Source of the DNA: Firmicutes bacterium UBA5449
Lineage (GTDB): Bacteria > Bacillota > SHA-98 > UBA4971
DNA length: 50,086 nt
Direction: 5' to 3'
NCBI GenBank assembly: GCA_002424305.1
Contig: DIQZ01000035.1
Span: 86,266 to 136,351 of the forward strand
Every line of letters begins with the position of its first letter. Within the stretch, counting starts at the first letter, position 1. Below, piece after piece: positions 41,402-48,730 of this stretch. The notes under the pieces are model-generated. The model made no database searches. It saw nothing but the letters and a program-made list of their open reading frames with translations, and was not told the origin of the DNA. The position numbers and the translations under genes are program-made.

Positions 41402-43825
41402 TTACGTCTTCAGTTCATAGTGACGTCGACTACGAATAGAGTGAGCCCGGATACGTTTTCCGTCACTGGTCACAATTACCGCGCCGTCAAGGTCTGTACG
41501 GAAAACTATAGAGTCTATTTCCTCTAAGACATCCAAAGTCACAGGAGATGGATGTGAGAAAGCATTTGGTCCCACGGATATTACTGACACCCTAGGCCTG
41601 ATAGAATTCACAATGTCAAGGCCAAGAGCGTCCTTTGCGCCGTGATGGGGAACTTTCAATACACCGGCTTCAAGGTCTCCCCCCCTCTTCAAAATTACAT
41701 CCAGCGGCACCTCGCCTGCATCGCCGGTCAAAAGCAAGGTAAAATCCATGAACGTCATCTTCATAACCAGGGATAAGTCATTGAGCTCATCGGCAACGTA
41801 ACCGACTGAACTTTGTTTTAAGTCAACAGGCGGACTAAGCACAAGCATCTTGACACCGTCTCCAGAGTCTATCCAGCCATCTTGAGCAAGTTCAACTACC
41901 TGCACGCCTTTCTTTTCCGCAAGGCTTACCAGTGCGTAATCAAGGTCAGACGTCAGCCACTTAGGAATTGCAGGCTTCAGGAGGACTCCAACGCTACAGG
42001 AATCCATTATTGCAAAGAGCCCTTTTATGTGGTCGTAATGAGGATGTGTGGCAACGACAGCATCTATGTAGTTGATTCCTCTTCGTTCCAGGAAAGGCAG
42101 GAGTGTGTCTTTCCCGGGATCCCCGATATTGCCGGGTAGGCCGCCGCCGTCTATGAGGAACAACTTTCCATGTACGCTCCTTATGAAGATCGCATCGCCC
42201 TGGCCGACTGAGAGGAAGACTATCTCAACTTCCGGGCGCTTCACCACACCATACGCCACAGCCCCCACACAAAGGGCAAGTATGATAAGGAGAATACAAT
42301 TCCTCCTTGCAAAGAGTACGCGTCTGACACGCCTTGCAGTTCCTGCAAGGATAACTACCAAGTAATAACTGATTATGAACCAAAGCGGAGGTCGCGGGAC
42401 AGCAAAAGAGCCAAAGGGAACCTTTGCAAAGAATCGGATCGTTCTTTCAAGACCCAGCAAAATCAGGCTGTTAGCTGAATTCAATACTAAGGCAGCAGGT
42501 AGAGACACAGATCCTGCCAGCGCGGCGCACAAGCCTATTAACACTGCGAGGCCTGCCAGGATCACACATGGAACATTGGCAACAATACTGATAGGCGAGA
42601 ACATCCTAAAATACCAGGCAACAAGAGGGGCTGCCCCGAGCTGAGCTGAAACAGACACTGCAAAAGTCTCCCACAAGACAGATAGACAGGGCCGGACTGG
42701 CAGTTGCACTTTTGGATACAAGTGCATTATCGCAAGTACCGTCAGGAACGAGAGTTGGGCACCTACGTCAAAGACGGTAGCCGGGTTAACAATCAACATG
42801 ATAAAACCTGCAAGGATCAGACTACATCTTGAGCTTACCTTCCGCCCCATAACTTTGGAAGCTGCTGCAAGTGAAAACATGAGAACTGCTCTTACTACAG
42901 ATGAACGAAGACCACAAGCTACCGCGTATATCCAGATAAACATAAGAACAATGGCAGATTTCGCAGGGGCGGGTAGTGGAAGAGGCGTAAGGAGCGCCGT
43001 GGCCGCCAAAGCCACATATCCTACATGAAGGCCTGAAGCAGCAAAAAGGTGTGATGTGCCGGTTACTTCCAGGGCTGATTTCATATGAAAAGGGGTCTTT
43101 CCAAGGAGCATGCCTGTTAACATACTTGCATGATTCGGGGAAAGAGTGGCATCATTAACCTTGACTACAGTCTCACCAAAGGATATTGCCACACGCTGGA
43201 TCAAACTTGGCTTCTTCCAACCCATGATACATATGTCATCCATATTCTTGACGTATAGTGTTCCATCGAGTTTCCTATATGCCATGTGTCTTCGCATGTC
43301 AGGTTCACCTGGATTCATAGGTGCCCTAGGCAAGTAGAATCTTCCACTCGCCTCAACTACGTGCCCTGTCCGGAAATTCAAACTACATTCCTCATCAATT
43401 TCTCCTGTTAGAAGTATGCGTCTTGCTTTTGGACTCGGCTTACCCATAACCGTCTTTAATATCAGAACAGTTTTCCATCTGCCTTCAGCATCCGCTTCAG
43501 GCATATCGAGAATAATGCCTTGAACCTCAAGGATTTCACCTGAAGTATGTGAGGTAAGTTCTGCCGAATTCTGTCTGCGAGATACACATGAATTCATTAC
43601 CAGCGTGCCTATAAGTAGTGCAACACACGCACATGTCACTCTTCCAATGCACCTTTTCAGATAACCCTGCTTTCCTGCAAACAGTCGAGCTGTTGCCAAA
43701 AGACACGTTGCGGTAAGGCAGGCATAAATAAGCGCTATTGTCGAGCTATATACCCCTTGAAGAGCTACTCCCAACGCGAAAAAACAACCCAGGTAAATGA
43801 GGTTATCCTCCCGGGACATCTTCAC
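41402..43825 (-). CDS. comEC: DNA internalization channel protein ComEC/Rec2
   Basis: Membrane channel for single-stranded DNA uptake in natural transformation. 807 residues in three parts: N-terminal helices and a DUF4131 OB-like domain (about 40-190), the polytopic competence domain (about 215-500; SHLFAASGLHVGYVALAATALL, GLRSSVVRAVLMF), and a C-terminal metallo-beta-lactamase domain (about 530-790; LSVGQGDAIFIRS, ATHPHYDHIKG, LTGDAG, VPHHGAKD) probably acting as nuclease. GTG 43825 or ATG 43819 start; AGGGG is close to the first. It follows comEA after 16 bases. The comEB gene of B. subtilis is absent, as in many Clostridia. Confidence 0.95.
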   Translation of the reverse strand: MKMSREDNLIYLGCFFALGVALQGVYSSTIALIYACLTATCLLATARLFAGKQGYLKRCIGRVTCACVALLIGTLVMNSCVSRRQNSAELTSHTSGEILEVQGIILDMPEADAEGRWKTVLILKTVMGKPSPKARRILLTGEIDEECSLNFRTGHVVEASGRFYLPRAPMNPGEPDMRRHMAYRKLDGTLYVKNMDDICIMGWKKPSLIQRVAISFGETVVKVNDATLSPNHASMLTGMLLGKTPFHMKSALEVTGTSHLFAASGLHVGYVALAATALLTPLPLPAPAKSAIVLMFIWIYAVACGLRSSVVRAVLMFSLAAASKVMGRKVSSRCSLILAGFIMLIVNPATVFDVGAQLSFLTVLAIMHLYPKVQLPVRPCLSVLWETFAVSVSAQLGAAPLVAWYFRMFSPISIVANVPCVILAGLAVLIGLCAALAGSVSLPAALVLNSANSLILLGLERTIRFFAKVPFGSFAVPRPPLWFIISYYLVVILAGTARRVRRVLFARRNCILLIILALCVGAVAYGVVKRPEVEIVFLSVGQGDAIFIRSVHGKLFLIDGGGLPGNIGDPGKDTLLPFLERRGINYIDAVVATHPHYDHIKGLFAIMDSCSVGVLLKPAIPKWLTSDLDYALVSLAEKKGVQVVELAQDGWIDSGDGVKMLVLSPPVDLKQSSVGYVADELNDLSLVMKMTFMDFTLLLTGDAGEVPLDVILKRGGDLEAGVLKVPHHGAKDALGLDIVNSIRPRVSVISVGPNAFSHPSPVTLDVLEEIDSIVFRTDLDGAVIVTSDGKRIRAHSIRSRRHYELKT

Positions 43826-43841
43826 TCAGCCCCTGCTGTCT

Positions 43842-44483
43842 TCAATAGACTGTGATTGAATCTTCCAGATCCGCATATTTCTTCTTGCCTATTCCTGAAA
43901 CTCTCATAAGATCTTCCGGGCATTCAAATCTACCGTTTAGGGTCCTGAATTCGACTATCCTATCAGCCAGTGTTGGTCCAATCCCGCGAAGCTCCTGCAA
44001 TTCACCGACGGTTGCAGTATTGATATTGACCTTTCCCGCATTAGGGCTGCTCATGAAAACATGCGCCTCATCGGTTGCAGACACAGAAGGTGAAGACATG
44101 CCGGGAATATAAATCTGCATGGAATCAGTTACCCTCATTGCCATGTTTACAGACTCTTCCATTGCAGTATCCTGAAGTCCTCCTGCAAGTGTCACTGCAT
44201 CTGCAATACGCGCATCTTTCGAAAGAGTGTACACTCCGGGGTTTGTCACTGCTCCACAAACATGAACCACCACATGCTCAAGTTCTTCTTCGGGCTCGCT
44301 GCTTACACTATGGCCCGCATGAGCCCCACTTAGAGAACCGTCGGTATCCCCTATTGAAGGACCCGGATAGATGACTATCGGTGGACGCCTCACTCTCCTT
44401 GCCGCCAACACGATTCCACCTACGGCAAGAGCTGTGAGCAGTACATAAGCAGCTAACCTTTGTCTATGCGTGAAATCCCACAT
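43842..44483 (-). CDS. comEA: Competence DNA receptor ComEA
   Basis: Membrane-anchored double-stranded DNA receptor for transformation. About 213 residues: N-terminal membrane helix (AAYVLLTALAVGGIVLAARRV), an acidic linker, an SLBB domain (VVVHVCGAVTNPGVYTLSKDARIADAVTLAGGL) and a C-terminal helix-hairpin-helix pair (VNINTATVGELQELRGIGPTLADRIVEFR...FECPEDLMRVSGIGKKKYADLE). Start at ATG 44483 (MWDFTHRQR) with GAGGTG 10 bases upstream; GTG 44501 and ATG 44492 are in frame but poorly placed. Together with comEC and the type IV pilus genes this suggests the organism can take up DNA. Confidence 0.93.
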   Translation of the reverse strand: MWDFTHRQRLAAYVLLTALAVGGIVLAARRVRRPPIVIYPGPSIGDTDGSLSGAHAGHSVSSEPEEELEHVVVHVCGAVTNPGVYTLSKDARIADAVTLAGGLQDTAMEESVNMAMRVTDSMQIYIPGMSSPSVSATDEAHVFMSSPNAGKVNINTATVGELQELRGIGPTLADRIVEFRTLNGRFECPEDLMRVSGIGKKKYADLEDSITVY

Positions 44484-44629
44484 AGGCTGCATGCACCTCA
44501 CTTTCTGCGCTGCCGGACCTCATCTACTATTAGAATTTCTACAAGACGCATCTCTTGCCTTCATTGGAGGGGTTACCCCTATGGATGATTTTAAGGTGAC
44601 ACTTAGGATGGATTTTACACGCACGCAGG

Positions 44630-44668
44630 CAGAAAACACCCCCGTCCTTTGATGTTCAGGGCGGGGGT
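44630..44668 (-). terminator. Rho-independent terminator of leuS
   Basis: Minus strand stem ACCCCCGCCC / GGACGGGGGT with one mismatch (44638-44668), followed by GTTTTCTG. It lies 35 bases after the leuS stop. Confidence 0.9.
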
Positions 44669-44703
44669 AAGGCTGAGTATCACTTGAGCAGTTACTCTAA
44701 CGT

Positions 44704-47190
44704 CTACGCTGTCACTATGTTTACAAGCCTGTCCGGAACCACGAACACATCACGAACGTTCTTGTCTTGAATCAGTTCCATGACTCTGTCACGCTTCAAG
44801 GCTTCTGTCTTCAGATATTCCGAGTCTCGACCTTTCTGCAGACGCATGCGATCCCGGACTTTTCCATTGACCTGAATCACAATCTCAATTTCAGTTTCGA
44901 CCAACGCACTTTCATCTACAGTAGGCCAACTCTCTTGGTGAATGCTCCCGCTATGACCAATCTCATGCCACAATTCTTCAGTAATATGCGGCACGAGCGG
45001 AGCAAGCATCAAAAGGACAGTGTGAATAGCCTCTTGCATAACAGCTCTTGCCTTAGTGCCGGTTCTCGCTATGTCTCGAAACTGGTACAATGAGTTAACC
45101 AGCTCCATTGTGCCGGCAACAGCTGTATTGAAGCTATGCCGATCCAAGTCTTGTGTGACTTTCTTCAGAGTCGCGTGAACCTTCCTACGCATGTCCCTCT
45201 CTTGCGAATTGAGGCCGGACATGTCTGTTTGGAGACTATCACAAGACCGGATTTCACCTTGGAACTCATATACGAGCCGCCAGATCCGGCTAAGAAATCG
45301 TGACGCTCCTTCTACCCCTTGCTCATTCCACTCCAAATCTCGCTCAGGCGGAGACGCAAACAGTATAAAGAGCCTGGCTGTATCTGCACCGTATGCATCC
45401 AACATTTCCTGAAGACCCACTATATTCCCCTTAGACTTGGACATCTTGGCGCCTTCCTTCAACACCATACCCTGAGTAAGAAGGTGAGCAAAAGGCTCGT
45501 CAGTTTCAAGGAGCCCAAGATCGTGGAGAAACATAGTAAAGAACCTGGAGTACATCAAATGCAATATAGCGTGCTCCACTCCACCGGTATACTGATCCAC
45601 AGGAAGCCAGTAGTTTGCCGTCTCCGGATCCCAAGGTTTGTCTTCCATTCTAGGACAGGCGAATCTAATGAAATACCACGATGAGCACATGAAAGTATCC
45701 ATTGTGTCAGTCTCACGTCTGGCAGTTCCTCCACACTTAGGACACTCTACATTGACAAATTCCGGTATATCATTTAGCGGAGACTGCCCGGTAGGCCTGA
45801 ATTCTACATCAAGTGGAAGCTCAATCGGCAGTTGATCTTCAGGAACCGGAACAGTTCCACATGAATCGCAGTACACTATGGGAATCGGAGCACCCCAGTA
45901 TCTCTGCCTTGAAATCAACCAGTCGCGGAGTTTGTAGTTGATGGTCCGTTTGCCTATACCACGACTTTCCATAAAGTCAGCAATAGCATCCTTACCGACT
46001 TCACTCTCCATCCCGTCAAATCCCGGTGAATTAACCATTATCCCGGCATCTTCATATGCCGCACCAATGGCTTCCATGCCTTCATTTTGATTTGGGGAAG
46101 CAATGACTCTCTTGACCGGAAGATCGTACTTCTTTGAAAACTCGAAGTCTCGCTGATCATGGGCAGGCACTCCCATGACAGCCCCTGTGCCATAATGTGG
46201 CAACACGTAGTTACCGATCCACACAGGAATTTCCTGACCTGACATGGGATTTATTGCATATGCTCCTGTCGAAATACCGGTCTTCTCCGCAAGTTCGCTG
46301 GTTCTGTCTATCTCACTTGTGCGAGTCACTTCCCCAATAAACCTTCGTATCTCTTGCTCCCTTGGAGAGTCTGCTATTATCTTTTCAACAAGATGATGCT
46401 CAGGCGCGAGCACAACATAGGTAACACCGAAAATCGTGTCATGCCTTGTAGTAAATACCGGGATGTCGTCGCATGTATCCTTTAACTTGAAGACGACCTC
46501 TACGCCCTCGCTCCTCCCAATCCAGTTTCTCTGCATTGTCTTGACTTTCTCAGGCCAGCCTTGGAGCTTGTCAAGATTCTCAAGGAGTCTGTCAGCATAG
46601 TCGGTAATTTTGAAAAACCATTGCTCAAGCTCCTTCTTTATGACCTCTGTGTCGCACCTGTCGCAAAGTCCCTGAACAACCTGCTCATTTGCAAGGACTG
46701 TCTGACATGCCGGGCACCAGTTTACTTGTGCCTTCTTTCTATATGCAAGCCCATGTTTGAATAATTGCAGGAAAAGCCATTGGGTCCATTTGTAGTATCC
46801 CGGATGACAGGATGCCACTTCTCTTCGCCAATCATAGCTCAGACCCAGACGCTGAAATTGATGACGCATTTGATCAATATTCGTCCTTGTCCAATCAGAC
46901 GGTGGAATACCCCGTTCGATAGCTGCGTTCTCAGCAGGCAGTCCGAAAGCGTCCCATCCCATGGGATGGAGCACACAATAACCGTTCATCCGCCGGAACC
47001 TTGCTATTGCATCTCCGATAGCGTAATTCCTTGTATGGCCCATGTGGAGTTTACCGGACGGATAAGGAAACATCTCAAGGGCGTAATACTTGGGCTTGGT
47101 TTCATGCGGAGTCACATGGTATATCCCTTTTTCCTCCCAAATCTTCTGCCACTTAGGCTCAAGTTCTTTAAAATTATACTTATCTTTCAT
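44704..47190 (-). CDS. leuS: Leucyl-tRNA synthetase
   Basis: Charges tRNA-Leu; class I synthetase. 828 residues. Catalytic HIGH variant HMGH in YPSGKLHMGHTRNYA, KMSKS in KEGAKMSKSKGNIVG, editing domain (TRHDTIFGVTYVVLAPEH; VMGVPAHDQRDFEF), zinc-type cysteines CPAC...CDRC, and the C-terminal anticodon-binding and editing-linked domains ending VVPDRLVNIVTA. ATG 47190 follows AGGTGG by seven bases; a TTG upstream at 47208 is in frame but has no site. Controlled by the Leu T-box leader immediately upstream. Confidence 0.97.
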   Translation of the reverse strand: MKDKYNFKELEPKWQKIWEEKGIYHVTPHETKPKYYALEMFPYPSGKLHMGHTRNYAIGDAIARFRRMNGYCVLHPMGWDAFGLPAENAAIERGIPPSDWTRTNIDQMRHQFQRLGLSYDWRREVASCHPGYYKWTQWLFLQLFKHGLAYRKKAQVNWCPACQTVLANEQVVQGLCDRCDTEVIKKELEQWFFKITDYADRLLENLDKLQGWPEKVKTMQRNWIGRSEGVEVVFKLKDTCDDIPVFTTRHDTIFGVTYVVLAPEHHLVEKIIADSPREQEIRRFIGEVTRTSEIDRTSELAEKTGISTGAYAINPMSGQEIPVWIGNYVLPHYGTGAVMGVPAHDQRDFEFSKKYDLPVKRVIASPNQNEGMEAIGAAYEDAGIMVNSPGFDGMESEVGKDAIADFMESRGIGKRTINYKLRDWLISRQRYWGAPIPIVYCDSCGTVPVPEDQLPIELPLDVEFRPTGQSPLNDIPEFVNVECPKCGGTARRETDTMDTFMCSSWYFIRFACPRMEDKPWDPETANYWLPVDQYTGGVEHAILHLMYSRFFTMFLHDLGLLETDEPFAHLLTQGMVLKEGAKMSKSKGNIVGLQEMLDAYGADTARLFILFASPPERDLEWNEQGVEGASRFLSRIWRLVYEFQGEIRSCDSLQTDMSGLNSQERDMRRKVHATLKKVTQDLDRHSFNTAVAGTMELVNSLYQFRDIARTGTKARAVMQEAIHTVLLMLAPLVPHITEELWHEIGHSGSIHQESWPTVDESALVETEIEIVIQVNGKVRDRMRLQKGRDSEYLKTEALKRDRVMELIQDKNVRDVFVVPDRLVNIVTA

Positions 47191-47248
47191 GTGCAACCAC
47201 CTTCTCAAGAAATAACAGTTGCCCGAGAATCCATAAATAAGTCAATGA

Positions 47249-47285
47249 CAAAAAAGAAAAACCCCTCGTCACTAGGGACGAGAGG
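47249..47285 (-). terminator. T-box-controlled terminator upstream of leuS
   Basis: Minus strand stem CCTCTCGTC / GACGAGGGG (nine pairs, one T-G), loop CCTAGT (47262-47285), followed by TTTTTCTTTTTTG. It is mutually exclusive with the antiterminator that the T-box sequence would form. Confidence 0.9.
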
Positions 47286-47328
47286 ATAATTCCCGCGGTA
47301 CCACCCTTGTTAGCAAAATCGTAAAAAA

Positions 47329-47404
47329 TGGTGGAGACGATGGGATTCGAACCCACGACCTCATGAATGCCATTCACGCGCTCTCCCAACTGAGCTACGT
47401 CCCC
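47329..47404 (-). tRNA. tRNA-Ala (anticodon GGC), inside the leuS T-box leader
   Basis: Complete 76-nt cloverleaf with encoded CCA. Acceptor stem GGGGACG / CGTCTCC contains the G3-U70 wobble that marks alanine tRNAs. D arm GCTC-AGTTGGGA-GAGC, anticodon stem CGTGA / TCATG with loop ATGGCAT (anticodon GGC), variable loop AGGTC, T arm GTGGG-TTCGAAT-CCCAT, discriminator A, then CCA. Followed by TTTTTTACG. It is encoded in the same direction as leuS. Its 3' ACCA is complementary to the UGGU of the T-box bulge. Confidence 0.97.
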
Positions 47405-47640
47405 ACACTCTTCTGCTCACTCATAACCTGACGCGTAACGTGCGCTACCCGTAGTAGGCTACTCCCTTCAGAGTAAACACTCTAAATCTAATTTTCACCT
47501 ACAAAGCTCCAAGGCGAGTTCGGGTCAGGCTATGCACCTGCTTTCACCGGCCGCAGGCTCTCTAAAAGCTGCCAGACTTCCTACTGCTCCTTCTCATTGC
47601 CTTTCGAGATATTCAAATGTAAGTCAGCGGACACATTGAC

Positions 47641-47670
47641 ATTATAACAGACATTTTCCTCGAAAGTCAA
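47641..47670 (-). promoter_or_regulatory. Sigma-A promoter of the T-box/tRNA-Ala/leuS transcript
   Basis: Minus strand TTGACT (47665-47670), 18-base spacer, TATAAT (47641-47646). Predicted start near 47634. It lies between the rsfS stop (47686) and stem I. I see no second promoter just before the tRNA. Confidence 0.85.
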
Positions 47671-47685
47671 ATCAGTTTCGCAAGT

Positions 47686-48060
47686 TCAATGTTGCGTTGA
47701 TTCTTCCTCTACGACCGGTGGATTCACTGAGATTACCGGAACCCCTCTGTATAAGCGCTCCAGATCATAGTATTCTCGTTCTCTGACATGGAACACATGA
47801 ACAATGGTATCCGCATAATCTAACACAATCCATCCTGCATCGCAAGTTCCATCTCTGTGAAGAGGCAGTGTACCCATTTCCTTAATGTCATATAGCACCG
47901 CATCAGCTATGGCTCTTACATGCCTGTCCGACGTACCGCTGGCCAATACAACGTAATCAGCAATAATTGTGGTACCCCGGACATCGAGAACAACTATGTC
48001 CTCGGCTTTACGAGCCCAAGCCGCGTTATAGGCAGCTTCGACTATGGATATCCCGTCTAT
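47686..48060 (-). CDS. rsfS: Ribosomal silencing factor RsfS, apparently with an AUA start codon
   Basis: Binds uL14 and blocks subunit joining in slow growth. Read from 48060, the 124-residue protein is DGISIVEAAYNAAWARKAEDIVVLDVRG, then TTIIADYVVLASGTSDRHVRAIADAV and EYYDLERLYRGVPVI, covering the whole family. The only possible start for the full protein is ATA at 48058-48060: GGGAGG (48070-48075) lies nine bases upstream and an in-frame TAG lies 18 bases upstream of ATA, with no NTG codon between. The first NTG downstream (TTG 47946) would remove about one third of the domain. AUA initiation or a sequencing error are the choices. It lies 32 bases after the RRM gene. Confidence 0.85.
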   Translation of the reverse strand: MDGISIVEAAYNAAWARKAEDIVVLDVRGTTIIADYVVLASGTSDRHVRAIADAVLYDIKEMGTLPLHRDGTCDAGWIVLDYADTIVHVFHVREREYYDLERLYRGVPVISVNPPVVEEESTQH

Positions 48061-48092
48061 ATTATTCCGCCTCCCGAACTACTGGTAGTATG

Positions 48093-48350
48093 CTAGAATC
48101 TGTCTTGCCTGGGTCTCGCTTCGTTAACAATAAGGGGCCTTCCTTCCAGGTCAGTACCGTTCATAGCTTCTATTACGCGCTCAACGTCGCCCTCTGCTAC
48201 TTCAACAAATCCAAAGCCCCGTGATTTCTGAGTTACCCTATCAACAATTACTCTTGATCCCCTAACCTCCGTAACAGCCCCAAACACCTCACTGAGTTCT
48301 TCATCAGTTACTGACCAGGGTAGATTCCCTACGTAAAGGGTTTTCGTCAC
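48093..48350 (-). CDS. RNA-recognition-motif (RRM) RNA-binding protein
   Basis: 85 residues, a single RRM. RNP2 is LYVGNL and RNP1 is RGFGFVEV, with the aromatic positions that stack on RNA. Similar stand-alone RRM proteins occur in cyanobacteria and some other bacteria; in Bacillota they are uncommon. The C-terminus ends in a short basic tail (EARPRQDRF). GTG 48350 lies behind GGAGGTGA. It takes the place of yqeK between nadD and rsfS. The RNA target is unknown. Confidence 0.92.
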   Translation of the reverse strand: MTKTLYVGNLPWSVTDEELSEVFGAVTEVRGSRVIVDRVTQKSRGFGFVEVAEGDVERVIEAMNGTDLEGRPLIVNEARPRQDRF

Positions 48351-48730
48351 AATGAGTCACCTCCGCGTGATTATCAAAGGAAAGCCAAGGTTAGTATTAT
48401 ACCTTGGCTTCCTGTCCGCACATATGGATTTCAGATCGTGGCGCGACCATTTCCATGTTAGTCCTGGTCGCATTACTTGAAACACTCGTCAAATCCCCGA
48501 TCAGTTCCTATTTAGTAAATACCTAACACATGTGAAATCCGGTAAGGTAAAATCGAGGCCAGGAGGCCTTTTCAATTAATCCTATAGTAACTTCTTCGTC
48601 CCTATGGCACCCAATCCTACCTCCAGTTTCTACCGTTTGCACCATTATATCATCGAATCCTCATATTGTAAACCATTTGCAACTCAGATATTACACACAA
48701 TTCTCAATTTTACCATTACGGCAATCTATC
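48351..48730 (-). other. Structured 380-base non-coding stretch upstream of the RRM gene
   Basis: No gene supported. Three inverted repeats: AAGCCAAGGT / ACCTTGGCTT (10 bp perfect, 48382-48410), followed on the minus strand by TCCTTT; GCGACCA / TGGTCGC (48443-48471); and AGGCC-AGGA-GGCCT (48556-48569). There is also a TATTTAGTAAATA repeat near 48509-48521. The first hairpin could be a terminator or an attenuator in the RRM leader, and its loop contains TATAAT without a good -35. The segment 48640-48730 is AT-rich and featureless. Confidence 0.55.

Larger units (their letters stand above)
47249..47634 (-). promoter_or_regulatory. Leucine-specific T-box riboswitch leader of leuS, interrupted by a tRNA-Ala gene
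   Basis: Senses uncharged tRNA-Leu and allows transcription of leuS. Elements on the minus strand: stem I with GGAGCAGTAGGAAG and AGAGAGCC, and the specifier loop GAA-CUC-GCC-UUGGAG, where CUC (47516-47518) is a leucine codon. Then a stem III-like region (GGAGTAGCC..CGGGTAGCGCACGTTACGCG), GAGTGAGC, the T-box AAGGGTGGTACCGCGGG (47292-47308) with the UGGU bulge, and the terminator. The T-box and terminator are separated from the upstream domains by an intact tRNA gene (47329-47404), so the sensor and the switch flank a tRNA in one transcript. Start assumed from the promoter. Confidence 0.88.

Noticed and set aside
46765..47289. 174-codon plus-strand frame over the leuS 5' end and T-box terminator
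   Set aside because: Overlaps conserved leuS catalytic motifs and a structured RNA; no ribosome site.
47311..47328. T-run directly after tRNA-Ala as an independent tRNA terminator
   Set aside because: Six T's follow the CCA, but there is no stem directly in front other than the tRNA itself; the next real terminator is the T-box one.
48396..48404. TATAAT (minus strand) in the loop of the hairpin before the RRM gene, as a promoter
   Set aside because: No acceptable -35 at 16-18 bases; it may be incidental to the loop.
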